Notes: generated by a model from the letters alone, not told the origin. 64,000 nt of DNA from Lentibacillus kapialis (GCF_014646635.1 NZ_BMNQ01000002.1:264-64263), one strand, 5' to 3'; shown: positions 38,842-49,517, counted from the first letter of the stretch. Made by a program: numbers and translations.

Positions 38842-40647
38842 CTAATCGTCATTCATTTCCAGCACAGACATAAATGCTTCTTGAGGGACCTCAACAGACC
38901 CTACCATTTTCATGCGCTTTTTTCCTTCCTTCTGTTTCTCCAAAAGCTTACGTTTACGGGAGATATCACCACCGTAACATTTGGATAGAACATTTTTCTT
39001 CATGGCCTTAATCGTCGAGCGGGCAATGATTTTATTCCCGATGGCTGCCTGAACAGGTACCTCAAATTGCTGTTTAGGAATTAAATCCTTAAGTTTATCA
39101 ACAATGTGCTTCCCTCGCTCATAGGCGAAATCACGATGAACAATAAATGATAGCGCATCAATGGTGTCGCCGTTAAGTAAAATATCCATTTTAACGAGGT
39201 TTGAAGGCCTGTAGCCGATCAACTCATAGTCAAACGACGCATACCCCTTTGTTTTTGATTTCAGCTGATCAAAGAAAGCATATACAATTTCAGACAGTGG
39301 GATATGATAAACGATATTGACACGTACCTCATCCAGATATTTCATATCAACGAACTGTCCACGTTTTTTCTGGGCAATTTCCATAACGGGACCGACATAT
39401 TCATTTGGAACCATAATAGTCGCTTCCACAAAAGGTTCCCGGACTTCATTAACAAGCTGAGAATCCGGCATAGTCGAAGGATTATCCACTTCCATAATGT
39501 CACCATCCGTTTTCTCCACTTCATAAATAACAGACGGCGCTGTTGTGATTAAATCGATATTAAATTCCCGTTCAATGCGTTCCTGAATAATTTCCATGTG
39601 TAATAATCCTAAAAATCCGCAACGGAATCCAAAGCCCAACGCCTGGGAACTTTCAGCTTCATATTGCAAGGAGGAATCATTCAATTCCAGACGTTCCAAT
39701 GCTTCGCGAAGATCATTATACTGATTGGAATCAACCGGGAACAATCCGCAAAACACCATCGGATTCAGCCGTTTGTAGCCGGGTAATGGATTTTCTGCCG
39801 GACTGTTGGAAAGAGTAATCGTATCACCTACCCTGGTGTCCCCGACATTTTTGATTGAAGCCGTTAGAAAACCGACATCCCCGACAGACAACCCTTGTTT
39901 TGGAACCGGATTAGGTCTGAAAACGCCTATTTCATTGACCTCAAACTCTTTTCCGTTCGCCATTAATTTAATCTTATCTCCGACTTTGACAGAGCCTTCT
40001 TTGATACAAATATAAGTGATCACCCCTCGATAAGGGTCATACACTGAATCAAAAATTAGTGCTTTCAGCGGCTTGTCAGGTTCTCCGGATGGCGCCGGTA
40101 CATCCGATACAATACGTTCCATAATTTCATCAACACCGATGTCATCTTTTGCCGATGCTAAAATGACATCATCTTTATCGATTCCAATGACATCTTCCAG
40201 CTCTTGAGCCACACGATCAGAATCAGCATTTGGTAAGTCGATTTTATTAATGACAGGAATGAGTTCAAGTTCGTTGTCCAACGCAAGATAGACATTGGCA
40301 AGTGTTTGAGCTTCAATACCCTGGGCAGCATCCACCACCAAAACTGCGCCCTCACAAGCCGCGAGACTTCTGGATACCTCATATGTAAAATCAACATGTC
40401 CTGGAGTATCAATTAAATGAAACAAATACTCTTCCTCATTTTTATGTTTATAATTCAGCTGTACAGCATTCAGTTTAATGGTGATTCCTCGCTCGCGTTC
40501 GAGGTCCATTGCATCCAAAAATTGCTCTTTCATTTCACGCTGTGTCAATGCTTTTGTCTTTTCAAGAATACGGTCTGCAAGCGTTGATTTCCCGTGATCA
40601 ATATGAGCAATGATGGAAAAATTACGTACATTCTCTTGTTTGGTCAT
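38842..40647 (-). CDS. lepA: elongation factor 4 (LepA)
   Basis: A 601-residue ribosome-associated GTPase. G motifs [18 protein letters not shown] and NKIDLP; the unique LepA C-terminal domain includes [20 protein letters not shown]. Implicated in translation initiation or back-translocation under stress. Length as expected. Confidence 0.98.
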   Translation of the reverse strand: MTKQENVRNFSIIAHIDHGKSTLADRILEKTKALTQREMKEQFLDAMDLERERGITIKLNAVQLNYKHKNEEEYLFHLIDTPGHVDFTYEVSRSLAACEGAVLVVDAAQGIEAQTLANVYLALDNELELIPVINKIDLPNADSDRVAQELEDVIGIDKDDVILASAKDDIGVDEIMERIVSDVPAPSGEPDKPLKALIFDSVYDPYRGVITYICIKEGSVKVGDKIKLMANGKEFEVNEIGVFRPNPVPKQGLSVGDVGFLTASIKNVGDTRVGDTITLSNSPAENPLPGYKRLNPMVFCGLFPVDSNQYNDLREALERLELNDSSLQYEAESSQALGFGFRCGFLGLLHMEIIQERIEREFNIDLITTAPSVIYEVEKTDGDIMEVDNPSTMPDSQLVNEVREPFVEATIMVPNEYVGPVMEIAQKKRGQFVDMKYLDEVRVNIVYHIPLSEIVYAFFDQLKSKTKGYASFDYELIGYRPSNLVKMDILLNGDTIDALSFIVHRDFAYERGKHIVDKLKDLIPKQQFEVPVQAAIGNKIIARSTIKAMKKNVLSKCYGGDISRKRKLLEKQKEGKKRMKMVGSVEVPQEAFMSVLEMNDD

Positions 40648-40787
40648 AAATGCAGTCCACTCCTACTTTATCTTTCGCCGCTACTTATGGCTTGGCACAA
40701 GCATAACTAGGACTGATTATAGCAATAGCATTGCACACATTCAAGAATGTTAACACAAGCGGCAGTTTCTCGCTAACAGAGTTGCCG

Positions 40788-41096
40788 TCAAAAAAACACT
40801 TGCACAAGCTGATATGCAGCACTGACAACAAGCTCGTAAAAGCCTTTAACACTCGATTCTAAAAATGATGCAATCTTGTATGTGAAATGCTCAGAATTTT
40901 TCGGGCTCTTCAACATTTGACCTTCCGAATCACCCTTGGCAACGTTCTTTTCAACTATAATTTTTTCTTCTTTTTGTACAGCAGATTCATGGATATCCCC
41001 TGAACTGTCATTTTCCTCGTGAGTGCGGTCCATTCCGATAGTCAGACCAGTCAAAAAAAACACAACCAATGATAAAAGTATAACAAGTGAACGCAT
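40788..41096 (-). CDS. yqxA: DUF3679 family protein YqxA
   Basis: A 102-residue protein with an N-terminal hydrophobic helix (about residues 3-21) and a charged remainder. It lies 16 bases after spoIIP, as yqxA does in B. subtilis. Start ATG 41096 follows GGAAGGGG. Function unknown; probably expressed with spoIIP. Confidence 0.8.
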   Translation of the reverse strand: MRSLVILLSLVVFFLTGLTIGMDRTHEENDSSGDIHESAVQKEEKIIVEKNVAKGDSEGQMLKSPKNSEHFTYKIASFLESSVKGFYELVVSAAYQLVQVFF

Positions 41097-41112
41097 AATT
41101 TTCCCCTTCCTA

Positions 41113-42285
41113 TTAGCTCGCATTTACTTTTTCAGCATCCCAGTAGTATTCACTGAATACTTCTGCGACGGCGTCTGCTGACCGATACAGTTCATCCAGG
41201 TTGTTACCTACTCCACCAAACTCAATTAACATGGCATTCGGCGATAAGTCTTGGTTATAAACCCCGTTGCTCCCTGCTCCTTTTTTTGTAATAACACCTC
41301 TGCTGAGACCCGGGTATTTCTTCTCAATCAATTCGTGCATTTTGTTGGCTATTTTAAGATTTCTTTCGTAACCTTCATATTCTGCACCAACCACAAACAT
41401 GACCCGAGCATAACCTTTTCCGTTTATTTTCGTTGTCGTTTCATTTTTGGGGCTTGCATCGCGGTGCAGGTCAAACGCATATTGTAAGTCGTCATTACCT
41501 GCAAATGCTTCTTGGACCACATTCCTCGAAGCTTTATATGATTGGTAATATTCCCAGTTTTTCTCATTTAAAATATGCATAATGTCAGTCTGATCAACTT
41601 TAGTGCCTATCCCTTGTGTTTCAAGAGCTTCGGCAAACCGTTCACTGACTTTTCCGATGTTTACCTCCCCGTGCTGTGCTTCATCCGGATTGTCGGCATC
41701 AGGCAAATGCGGCAAAAATGACTCGCGGCTGTGTGTATTATAAATAAATACAACATCACGACCGTTCGTATTCGGCTGATTCTCCTTTCCTTCTTCTGTA
41801 TCTTTCTGCTTTTTTGGCTCCTCCACGACTGCTTTTCTATCTTCCAGTATGTCCTCAAGCGGAGGTGCTGATTCGACAGGGAGATTTGTATAATCGGTCC
41901 CTTTCCCTGCTACAATAATTTCGTTCTGAAATGTTGAGAAACCCGGGAGTTCCTGTCCCAGCAAACTTCTGGTGTCACTGGGTCTGATACTGGTTGTCAT
42001 TTCAAAAAGCAGATTTCCTATATCAGGCAACTCCTTATTCTCAGGGTATGCTTCCCGGAAAGCCCGGTTTTCCATCCCCAGCATATACAGAAACGTTGTA
42101 CTATTCAGATCGCTTGTCCAATTTGTAATTGTATTGGACGAAAGCTTGTATGCCGGAGAAATCGTTGTCAATAATCCTACAAGTATGAATATAATCGCAG
42201 CACACATGACATAAATGCTGCTTCTATTGTATAGGTGCCTAAAGAATTTATTGTCTTTTCGGTTGTGCTGACGTTTAAAGTCCAT
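41113..42285 (-). CDS. spoIIP: stage II sporulation protein P
   Basis: A 390-residue cell-wall amidase/endopeptidase of the SpoIIDMP engulfment complex. Membrane helix at about 27-46; catalytic region shows YNTHSRESF (zinc His), DLHRDA and MLIEFGG. It thins septal peptidoglycan during engulfment. It lies between gpr and yqxA as in B. subtilis. A weak sigma-E-like -10 (CATAGATT) is visible upstream, too weak to list. Confidence 0.96.
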   Translation of the reverse strand: MDFKRQHNRKDNKFFRHLYNRSSIYVMCAAIIFILVGLLTTISPAYKLSSNTITNWTSDLNSTTFLYMLGMENRAFREAYPENKELPDIGNLLFEMTTSIRPSDTRSLLGQELPGFSTFQNEIIVAGKGTDYTNLPVESAPPLEDILEDRKAVVEEPKKQKDTEEGKENQPNTNGRDVVFIYNTHSRESFLPHLPDADNPDEAQHGEVNIGKVSERFAEALETQGIGTKVDQTDIMHILNEKNWEYYQSYKASRNVVQEAFAGNDDLQYAFDLHRDASPKNETTTKINGKGYARVMFVVGAEYEGYERNLKIANKMHELIEKKYPGLSRGVITKKGAGSNGVYNQDLSPNAMLIEFGGVGNNLDELYRSADAVAEVFSEYYWDAEKVNAS

Positions 42286-42397
42286 GGTTCCACTCCCCTG
42301 AGATATTTCCGGTAATTAAAATCTATGAAAAATCTCCGGAAGATAGAACCAACTCTTTTAAATAATTTAGATGTGATAGAGCATCTCATTTGATGGA

Positions 42398-43501
42398 CTA
42401 TCGAGTATACGATGCAAAGTTATCCACCGTTACTTTATCGTGCAAAGCAGCATTTAATCCATTTGCTATTACTGTCGCCATGTCTTTCATAAAGCCATCA
42501 ACTTCTTTTGGTGTTACCATTAAATTGTGACCGATTGGTGTCAGAACTTCCTGAATCAATGATTTCTTTTCTTCTTCCGATAATTTTCCGACAATGCCTA
42601 GAAAAGTCTCGCGCTTTTCCTCATCCGGCAAGTCCTCTTCTGTAAGCTCCTTATGACCAAAAGAGAGCTTGGCAGGTGTTAAGGACTTGGACGGTTTATC
42701 CTTTTCGCTCAATTCCCGGCCAAAATGTTTCAACATAAAATCAATTGTATCGCTTGTAATCGTTACAGCATCCACAACCGTGGGGCATCCGACGGCAAAC
42801 ACTGGAACTCCGATGGTCCCCTCGCTCAGCTCCTTCCGTTTATTCCCTACACCGGAACCGGGATGGATTCCAGCATCTGAAATCTGAATCGTTTCATTGA
42901 AGCGTTCGACCGATCTGGATGCAAGTGCATCAATTGCAATCACAAAATCAGGCTTGAACTTTTCCACTATCCCAAAAATGATATTGCTTGTTTCCATACC
43001 AGTGACACCCATTACACCAGGCGAGACTGCTGCCACCGGACGATAGCCTTCTGATACGGATTCATGTTCCATTTGAAATAAATGACTTGTGACAAGCACT
43101 TTTTCGACAGACATAGGACCCAGCGCATCAGGAGTGACATTCCAATTACCGAGTCCGACAATAAGACCGGTACTATCAGAAGGAACCTTATTTTTTTTCA
43201 TTAATTGTTCCAGTTCCTTCCCAAATACTTGGGCCGCATTCTCTTGCTTGCCGGTATCCTGTTTTTTGACCCCATCAGCATAAATCGTGATATACGATCC
43301 TTGTTTTTTTCCGATTCTTTGTGCACCCTCACTATCTATATCAACATAAGTAACGGCTATGTCTCCTTCTCTTTTTTCCTTAATCGTAACGCCTTTTATA
43401 TCCTGATTCTTTTCCTGTTCTTCCTCTTTTTCAACGTACATATCCCTGGCTTCGACGGCGAGATCAGTTCTGACATTATAGCGGTCTTTGTTCTTATCCA
43501 T
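42398..43501 (-). CDS. gpr: GPR endopeptidase (spore germination protease)
   Basis: A 367-residue aspartic-type protease that degrades small acid-soluble spore proteins when spores germinate. The N-terminus [20 protein letters not shown] contains the predicted self-processing site within RTDLAVEA; core motif [20 protein letters not shown] follows. ATG follows GAGAGGG. Diverges from rpsT. Confidence 0.97.
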   Translation of the reverse strand: MDKNKDRYNVRTDLAVEARDMYVEKEEEQEKNQDIKGVTIKEKREGDIAVTYVDIDSEGAQRIGKKQGSYITIYADGVKKQDTGKQENAAQVFGKELEQLMKKNKVPSDSTGLIVGLGNWNVTPDALGPMSVEKVLVTSHLFQMEHESVSEGYRPVAAVSPGVMGVTGMETSNIIFGIVEKFKPDFVIAIDALASRSVERFNETIQISDAGIHPGSGVGNKRKELSEGTIGVPVFAVGCPTVVDAVTITSDTIDFMLKHFGRELSEKDKPSKSLTPAKLSFGHKELTEEDLPDEEKRETFLGIVGKLSEEEKKSLIQEVLTPIGHNLMVTPKEVDGFMKDMATVIANGLNAALHDKVTVDNFASYTR

Positions 43502-43591
43502 TGCTTACCCTCTCTTTCACTCCTAACTGATTATCATTTATATAATTAACGTTTTTCGTCCAAATCATACAGGATCATTAATAGTACGCTA

Positions 43592-43620
43592 TTGAAAAGG
43601 ATGCCATCGTTTGGTAAAAT
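43592..43620 (+). promoter_or_regulatory. sigma-A promoter of rpsT
   Basis: TTGAAA (43592-43597), 17-bp spacer, TAAAAT (43615-43620), about 70 bases before the rpsT start. Confidence 0.72.
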
Positions 43621-43692
43621 GTCCTTTGCTGGAATAGAAACAATTGAAAGTTATGTTTTATCCATCACAAATATTTTCAGGAGGTGACATCA

Positions 43693-43959
43693 TTGGCAAA
43701 TATTAAACAAGCTAAAAAGCGCGTTGAAATCAATCAAAAGAAACGCACGCATAATATCAAATTCAAATCAGATATGCGCACACATATCAAACGGCTTGAG
43801 AAAATGATCGCACAAAATGATGCAGAAGAAGCAAAAGCTGCTCTCCCTGTCACATTCAGAAAAATTGACAAGGCAGTGCAGCACGGCAACATTCATAAAA
43901 ATAGAGGCAATCGGCAAAAATCACGTTTGACGAAAAAGGTAAATGAATTAAGCGCATAA
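43693..43959 (+). CDS. rpsT: 30S ribosomal protein S20
   Basis: An 88-residue, strongly basic protein (ANIKQAKKRVEINQKKRTHN). The start is TTG at 43693, five bases after AGGAGGTGA; a GTG three codons earlier would overlap the ribosome site. Rare start codons are known for rpsT in other bacteria. Followed at once by a terminator. Confidence 0.97.
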   Translation: MANIKQAKKRVEINQKKRTHNIKFKSDMRTHIKRLEKMIAQNDAEEAKAALPVTFRKIDKAVQHGNIHKNRGNRQKSRLTKKVNELSA

Positions 43960-43960
43960 T

Positions 43961-43994
43961 AAAAATCGATCCTGCATAGGATCGATTTTTATAT
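43961..43994. terminator. two-way terminator between rpsT and holA
   Basis: AAAAATCGATCC / GGATCGATTTTT arms lie between converging genes, with A/T runs on both sides. Confidence 0.92.
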
Positions 43995-43999
43995 CGGGA

Positions 44000-45013
44000 C
44001 TATTTGGTTAATTCATGTAATAAAAGTTCAAAGGCCAGTTCTTTCTGCATTTTCCCCTGTTTGATTGCTGCATCAGCTTCTGTTAATTTATCAATGATGC
44101 TTTCAAGTCTCTCAATCGAAAATTTTCTTTCCCTCTGACCCGCCATTTTGATGACATACGGATGTACACCAATTCGTTTTTGCATCTGAGATTGACTATA
44201 CCCTTTCTGATTGAGCAGCTTCACATGCAAAATCGAGCGAAATTGAAATGCAAGCAAAGCAATCAAACCGATCGGCTCCTCTTTCATTTTTTCGAGATCT
44301 TTATAAATTGAAATGGTTTTATGCAGATTACGATCAATGACGGCATCAACAAGCCTTAATGAAGAGCTGATTTCGGTATGCGAAATAAGATTCTCTGCAA
44401 GCTCTTTAGTAACCACACCGTTTTGTCCAACGTGTAACGCCAATTTTGTCAGCTCATTTTTTACCTGATGTAAATCGGTTGATAGTTCGGATTCAAGCAT
44501 ATCATATGCATCGTCTTCGATTGTTATCTGCATACTGTCGGCGAGATATTTAATCCAATTCCTCAATTCATGGTCTCTGATCGGATTACATTCCACAACA
44601 GTGCTGTGCTGTTTAAAGGCTTTTGTTATCTTTTTACGTTCGTCAAGCTTTTCATATGGGGCTATGAAAACTATCACAGAATAGTCAACAGGTTGATTCA
44701 GGTATTGTATAACACTTTCCAAATCATGTTCAAACGGCTGTTTGTCAGATTTTGCTTTTAAAAACGATGGATTATGGGCGCAAATCATTTTTTTACCGCC
44801 GAAAAAAGGATATGTTTCAGTATCTGTAATCACTTCTTGGATGGGTGTTTCTTCCAAGTCGTATATAGATAAATTCTGATTTTCACCCTCCAAAACAGCT
44901 TCACTCAGATATTTTGTGATTGTTTGAATAAAATAGGATTCGGTTCCATATAATAAATATACTGGTGCAATCTGTTTTTGCTTTACTTCCTGCAATACTT
45001 GCGTATACGACAT
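44000..45013 (-). CDS. holA: DNA polymerase III delta subunit
   Basis: A 337-residue clamp-loader subunit (YqeN) that opens the sliding clamp. N-terminal AAA+-like fold with YLLYGTESYFI; C-terminal collar region with LLALLAFQFRSILHVKLL. ATG 45013 follows GGAGTGAA by eight bases; a GTG at 45022 would give three more residues. Confidence 0.94.
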   Translation of the reverse strand: MSYTQVLQEVKQKQIAPVYLLYGTESYFIQTITKYLSEAVLEGENQNLSIYDLEETPIQEVITDTETYPFFGGKKMICAHNPSFLKAKSDKQPFEHDLESVIQYLNQPVDYSVIVFIAPYEKLDERKKITKAFKQHSTVVECNPIRDHELRNWIKYLADSMQITIEDDAYDMLESELSTDLHQVKNELTKLALHVGQNGVVTKELAENLISHTEISSSLRLVDAVIDRNLHKTISIYKDLEKMKEEPIGLIALLAFQFRSILHVKLLNQKGYSQSQMQKRIGVHPYVIKMAGQRERKFSIERLESIIDKLTEADAAIKQGKMQKELAFELLLHELTK

Positions 45014-45405
45014 ACGGTTCACTCCAATTATGCAATATAAATAAGCGTAAAACGTATGCAGCGGATTCGCAAGTCATTTTTTATAACGTCTGAAAGTATA
45101 AATAGATGACCTTATAAGAAAAGCTTCGGCATTCGCTATAAGACGAGGCGAATGCCGAGTCTTTCTAAAATTTCATGAAAGCAGAGGGAAACGGAGTGCC
45201 CCTTCCCTCTGTCATCTATATAAACGTTTAAATCCCAGCCCTAGGAACTGATTTTTAAACGATGTTTTGTAGTTATAGCGTAACCTCTATAATCAAAAGT
45301 ATAGCTGTTAACTCTTTCTAAAAATGGGGACCATGCTAATCAAAAATTTCGGTGGATTTTTTTATGTATTTATTTTATACTTGAAATTATATAGGAGGGG
45401 TAATC
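45014..45405. other. 392-bp divergent spacer between holA and yqzM
   Basis: Holds repeat copy D (45081-45167) and a separate hairpin (45182-45211, arms CAGAGGGAA / TTCCCTCTG). The rest is AT-rich with no gene seen. Confidence 0.6.
45081..45167 (-). repeat. hairpin repeat family, copy D (reverse orientation)
   Basis: Full-length copy read on the minus strand, with arms CGGCATTCGC / GCGAATGCCG, the right block AAGGTCATCTATTTATACTT and end GACGTTATAA. The only copy in this orientation; it lies just upstream of holA. Confidence 0.85.
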
Positions 45406-45540
45406 GTGAACGATTTTGAAAAGGACGTACAGTCAAAAAATAATGATGTCGTTGATTCAATCAAAGGATTTACATTTTCCTTCGTATTCTTTGTACTGAT
45501 TTTTGCTATTGGTGCTGCCATCAATTTCATTGGTTCCTGA
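45406..45540 (+). CDS. yqzM: YqzM family small membrane protein
   Basis: A 44-residue protein starting with GTG after AGGAGGGG: an acidic and polar N-terminus (NDFEKDVQSKNNDVVDSI) then one membrane helix (TFSFVFFVLIFAIGAAINF). Same position as B. subtilis yqzM, between comEC and holA and on the opposite strand. Role unknown. Confidence 0.85.
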   Translation: MNDFEKDVQSKNNDVVDSIKGFTFSFVFFVLIFAIGAAINFIGS

Positions 45541-45566
45541 TTTATTCAATCACAATACTTATTTTA

Positions 45567-45603
45567 AAAGAGACTGCCACATTGAATGCTGCAGTCTCTT
45601 TTT
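45567..45603. terminator. two-way terminator between yqzM and comEC
   Basis: AAAGAGACTGC / GCAGTCTCTTTTT arms between converging genes. Confidence 0.9.
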
Positions 45604-45620
45604 ACATGTCACAATATAGC

Positions 45621-47897
45621 TTATGGAAGATATGTCTGAAATGTTCCTTCCGTTTCGTTAAAATAATACCGGATTGCCCCGTTGTGATCTGTTCTGATAA
45701 CGTGGACGTTCTCTTGTGCGAGCTTATCAAGCACACGTTTGTGCGGATGGCCGTACATATTGTTTTTACCTGCTGAAATCAGCCCATATGCCGGCTGGAT
45801 ACGTTTCAAAAATTGTTGATCTGTTGAATTGTTGCTTCCATGATGGGCAACCTTCAATACGTCTGCTTGCAATGCAGGGTATTCCTCTATAAGATCCCTT
45901 TCCGTCTCACTGCCGATGTCTCCGGTGAACAGCCACTTTTTCCCGCCCATTGTGGTGTATAAAACAAGTGAATTTTCGTTAGTCGACGCTTTATCCCGAC
46001 CCGGTGCCAGCACATGAAATGTATGGTCGCCAATTGTTAATGATTCGTTTGGGGATGTGCGGATTATAGCAGTACTGCTATCCATCAGCTCCGCATTCAG
46101 TTGATCGGAAAATGTGTAATACTCGCTCACAATAACAGCGTTAAGCATCTTACTTTTTATGATATACTGTAAACTTCCCATATGATCTATATCTTCATGG
46201 GAAATAAAAGCTGCGTCAACTTTGCTTATACCTCTGCTGTAAAGATACGGTCGGATAATTTGCTTAAAAACTTCATCACTTATTGCGTTATGTTCAAACG
46301 ACATTTCTGCACCTGCATCAATTAAAATAACCCCTTGCCGATAAGGCAGTTCAAGCACGATGGCTTCTCCCTGCCCGATATCAAGCATTGCTACAGTACC
46401 GGTTGGCGAAAAATAAGGTCTAACAACAAGGATCGTAAGTAATAAGGTCAAATAGATTCCATATAAAAAAGCGTGATTTTGCCGTTCAGTTTCCATTTTC
46501 CCCAAAAAAATCAGAAGCAGAGCATAATACACTAAACTACCTGCCAGCGGGAAAGATCCAATCACCCATGGAAAATACAACGTCTGATCAATCGCTTGAA
46601 TCACCATCATAAACAGATCATGAATATGAATAAATAGCCAGTCAATACATAAAATCAAAAATCCTGACAGTGGAGCGGTGAGCAGCATGAGGAACATCAA
46701 AGGGATAACAAACATGGTGAAATAAGGGACAACGACAAGGTTTAATAAAATGGAAAGCGGCTGAAAAGTGAAAAAATACTCAACTTGGAGTGGCAGAATG
46801 ATCATTTGCGAGACAAAACTGATTTTAAGAATAGTAAAAAACCAGCCATTTGACTGTGCCAGCCATTTTTTGGACAGAAGCAGCCCCAACGTAACAGCAA
46901 ACGACAGTTGAAAACCAATGTGGTACAAAATATAAGGATCCCATAAGATAAGTGTTATAAATACTATACTAAGTACGTCCGTGACACTGAACTTCCAATT
47001 CATTTTGTTTGCGACCATAAACAAAACAACCATTGCGCTTGCTCTGATAACAGATGGCTCCCCACCGGCAATCACTGCATAAAGCGGTAACAAGGAAATG
47101 ACCACCCACTGTGCTTTTTCTTTGGTGAGAATAGTCATCTTAACAAGCAAAAAATATAATAATCCTACAAGCAAACCGACGTGCAACCCGGAAATTGCCA
47201 ATACGTGTGACAAGTTCCAGCGACGGAAAAGCTCGGTTGTTGAATCACTTATTTGAGTATCATCCCCTAACACAAGTGCATTAAGCCATGCAGCTGTTGA
47301 GGGGCTGATTTCATTCCGGATAAATTGTATGAAATCGGACCTGAGCTGATAAATATTGTTCAGAAATGAAGAGCCGCTGCATTCAAGATCCTCCAAAGAA
47401 CCAATGATAACCTGGTACGTGATTCCCTGTTGGAGCAAATACTTCTGATAATCGAACTGCCCCGGGTTTCTGGCAGCTTCCGGTAATTCCGGCTTACCAT
47501 AAATAGTACATGATGCGCCGTATTTTAAATTATGATGGTCTGATTCACCATTCGTAAAATAAACCATCAGGTATTTATCGCCGGATGCCTGATCATTAAA
47601 TTCAAAGGCAATTCTTGATTCTGATTCGTTTATCGGGCTTGAAATCCGCCCTGTGAAAACAGAATTAACAGATTCGTTATTTCCATCCTCCAGGGGCCGT
47701 TCTAATTCAGGTATATAGGTGTAGGTAAATATGGAGATAGCTAAGGAACTGAAGACCGTTATTTTCCCTAACCTCTGATGATAAGATAACAATAAAATCC
47801 AGGAGAAAAATAAGACGAGAAACCATTTACTCTCAAACAGGATTGCCAGAAAACTTGACGCAATACCTAAAGCGGGGAAGTGCCAATATCCCTTCAT
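45621..47897 (-). CDS. comEC: DNA internalisation competence protein ComEC/Rec2
   Basis: A 758-residue membrane channel for transforming single-stranded DNA. N-terminal membrane helices, an OB-like extracellular region (about 60-200), the competence domain with ALVLGDD and ALSGLHVG-like AISGLHVGLL, and a C-terminal metallo-beta-lactamase domain with SHEDIDHMGS and VAHHGSNNST. All parts are intact. Last gene of comEA-comEB-comEC. Confidence 0.97.
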   Translation of the reverse strand: MKGYWHFPALGIASSFLAILFESKWFLVLFFSWILLLSYHQRLGKITVFSSLAISIFTYTYIPELERPLEDGNNESVNSVFTGRISSPINESESRIAFEFNDQASGDKYLMVYFTNGESDHHNLKYGASCTIYGKPELPEAARNPGQFDYQKYLLQQGITYQVIIGSLEDLECSGSSFLNNIYQLRSDFIQFIRNEISPSTAAWLNALVLGDDTQISDSTTELFRRWNLSHVLAISGLHVGLLVGLLYFLLVKMTILTKEKAQWVVISLLPLYAVIAGGEPSVIRASAMVVLFMVANKMNWKFSVTDVLSIVFITLILWDPYILYHIGFQLSFAVTLGLLLSKKWLAQSNGWFFTILKISFVSQMIILPLQVEYFFTFQPLSILLNLVVVPYFTMFVIPLMFLMLLTAPLSGFLILCIDWLFIHIHDLFMMVIQAIDQTLYFPWVIGSFPLAGSLVYYALLLIFLGKMETERQNHAFLYGIYLTLLLTILVVRPYFSPTGTVAMLDIGQGEAIVLELPYRQGVILIDAGAEMSFEHNAISDEVFKQIIRPYLYSRGISKVDAAFISHEDIDHMGSLQYIIKSKMLNAVIVSEYYTFSDQLNAELMDSSTAIIRTSPNESLTIGDHTFHVLAPGRDKASTNENSLVLYTTMGGKKWLFTGDIGSETERDLIEEYPALQADVLKVAHHGSNNSTDQQFLKRIQPAYGLISAGKNNMYGHPHKRVLDKLAQENVHVIRTDHNGAIRYYFNETEGTFQTYLP

Positions 47898-47906
47898 AAC
47901 GTCATC

Positions 47907-48470
47907 CTACAAATTAAACAGTGATTCAGCTTCAGCTTTTAAGGCTGCATATTTTTCGGGATCGTCTGTCTGTGTTTCAAGTTCTTTTAGAAGCTGACGG
48001 ACATGAACTGCCTTTTCACGGTAGTGATAATCGACTGCAAGGTCAGTTAACGCCACTTTCTCAGTCTGAATGCCGGCTTCCGCAAATAATTCTTCAGCAT
48101 ATGGATGATTTTTGTAATCCTTCGCATAAAAAAGTGTTTTTATTCCGGCTTGAATTAACTGTTTACAGCATTGAAGACAAGGAAAATGTGTTACGTAAAT
48201 TTCTGCACCTTCAGTTGGAACCCCGAATTTAGCACATTGAAGAAGTGCGTTTGCTTCCGCATGAATGGTGCGCACGCAATGCCCGTCAATCACATAACAC
48301 CCCTCATCGATGCAGTGAACACCGCCGGAAACGCTGCCGTTGTAACCCCCAGCAATAATCCGCTTATCACGGACAATTGTCGCCCCAACCATCAGCCTCG
48401 TACACGTGCTGCGAAGAGCCAGCAAGTGACTTTGTGCCATAAAATATTGGTTCCATGAGATTCTTTCCAT
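47907..48470 (-). CDS. comEB: ComEB, deoxycytidylate deaminase family
   Basis: A 187-residue zinc deaminase: HAEANALLQCAK and PCLQCCKQLI supply the His and two Cys ligands and the catalytic Glu. Converts dCMP to dUMP. It sits between comEA and comEC and is not needed for DNA uptake in B. subtilis. Confidence 0.96.
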   Translation of the reverse strand: MERISWNQYFMAQSHLLALRSTCTRLMVGATIVRDKRIIAGGYNGSVSGGVHCIDEGCYVIDGHCVRTIHAEANALLQCAKFGVPTEGAEIYVTHFPCLQCCKQLIQAGIKTLFYAKDYKNHPYAEELFAEAGIQTEKVALTDLAVDYHYREKAVHVRQLLKELETQTDDPEKYAALKAEAESLFNL

Positions 48471-48538
48471 AATTGTATTTCCACCTTTACATATCTGTTT
48501 TATAGTTTACCTTCAGCTTATAAAATACGTCACTAACA

Positions 48539-49123
48539 TTAAGGGATCTGTATATCATCTTTCAATGATTCAAGCGTTTTATCGCCTATACCTGATACGT
48601 CAAGAAGATCATCAGCTGTCTTAAAATGACCGTTTTCATCCCGGTATTGAATGATTGCGGCTGCTTTGGATGGACCGATACCACTAAGGCTTTCGATTTC
48701 CTCCTGGGTTGCATAGTTAATTCGTACCTTGTCATGGTCAGAGTTTCCCGGTACAGAAGCAGACATCTCCTCACCCATTTTGGGTATCATAATAACCATT
48801 TCATCCTGAACTTTTTGAGCCAAATTAACCATCGACCGATCAGCGTCTTCCGTGAACCCGCCAGCCATTTGAATGATTTCATTCACGCGTGATTCAGTTT
48901 CAATTTCATATACACCTGGGCGGACAATCTCTCCTTTCACATCAACCATCACTTTTGCAGATGTCTGTTCCGTTTCATCCTCCTTAGACGCTGATGTTTC
49001 CTTGGGAACCGGTTTTGATTGGCTGACGATTTTGTCGGTGTCATGGTTATTAAAAATGAGAAAAATAACGATACCAACAGTTATAGCAATCGGAAAAATG
49101 TACTTTTTGAGGGGATCAAGCAA
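48539..49123 (-). CDS. comEA: competence protein ComEA (DNA receptor)
   Basis: A 194-residue surface receptor for double-stranded DNA. N-terminal membrane anchor (about 8-24), linker, SLBB domain (about 57-113) with VMVDVKGEIVRPGVYEIE, and a C-terminal helix-hairpin-helix pair (LSGIGPSKAAAIIQYR and VSGIGDKTLESL). TTG start after AAGGATG. Confidence 0.95.
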   Translation of the reverse strand: MLDPLKKYIFPIAITVGIVIFLIFNNHDTDKIVSQSKPVPKETSASKEDETEQTSAKVMVDVKGEIVRPGVYEIETESRVNEIIQMAGGFTEDADRSMVNLAQKVQDEMVIMIPKMGEEMSASVPGNSDHDKVRINYATQEEIESLSGIGPSKAAAIIQYRDENGHFKTADDLLDVSGIGDKTLESLKDDIQIP

Positions 49124-49314
49124 TCTGATTTCACATCCTTTAAGGGGGTTAATAGGTGGCCGGTTTCTTTGAATTATTGAAGCAAGAGTCCTGTTTCCCG
49201 TTAAGTCGGGATAAATGATAGTGGATTCACCTTATTATTCGACAAATGTTTCCAAAATCCTTCTTAAAAATAAAATATTTTATATAAGATTGTTGTTTAT
49301 ATCATAAAATCCAT

Positions 49315-49486
49315 AAACTGCGACGTAGTGCTAATGGTTGAGTGCAATGACACCGCTCCGGAACATTCACTCCGCTTTCCGAGGAGGCTGAGGCCGTGCC
49401 CATGGAAAGCGAAGTATATTGCCGGAGCGTCTTGAAGTGCTTCTCGTATTCAGAATGGAAGAGACCTTTCACTATGTCGCAGTTAT
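49315..49486. mobile_element. MITE-like element with AACTGCGACGTAGTG ends
   Basis: About 170 bp bounded by the near-perfect inverted repeat AACTGCGACGTAGTG (49316-49330) and CACTATGTCGCAGTT (49470-49484); arms differ at one position. A GC-rich interior has a second inverted pair, GCTCCGG / CCGGAGC, and CGCTTTCC / GGAAAGCG. No gene inside. Similar elements occur in other Bacillaceae as far as I recall. Confidence 0.65.
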
Positions 49487-49517
49487 CTCAACCGCGGGCT
49501 AAAGGGTACCGATTTTA

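Noticed and set aside
49124-49314. Possible ComK box (AT-rich tract around 49271-49284) upstream of comEA
   Set aside because: AAAA and TTTT blocks do not have the required five-base spacing and the region is simply AT-rich.
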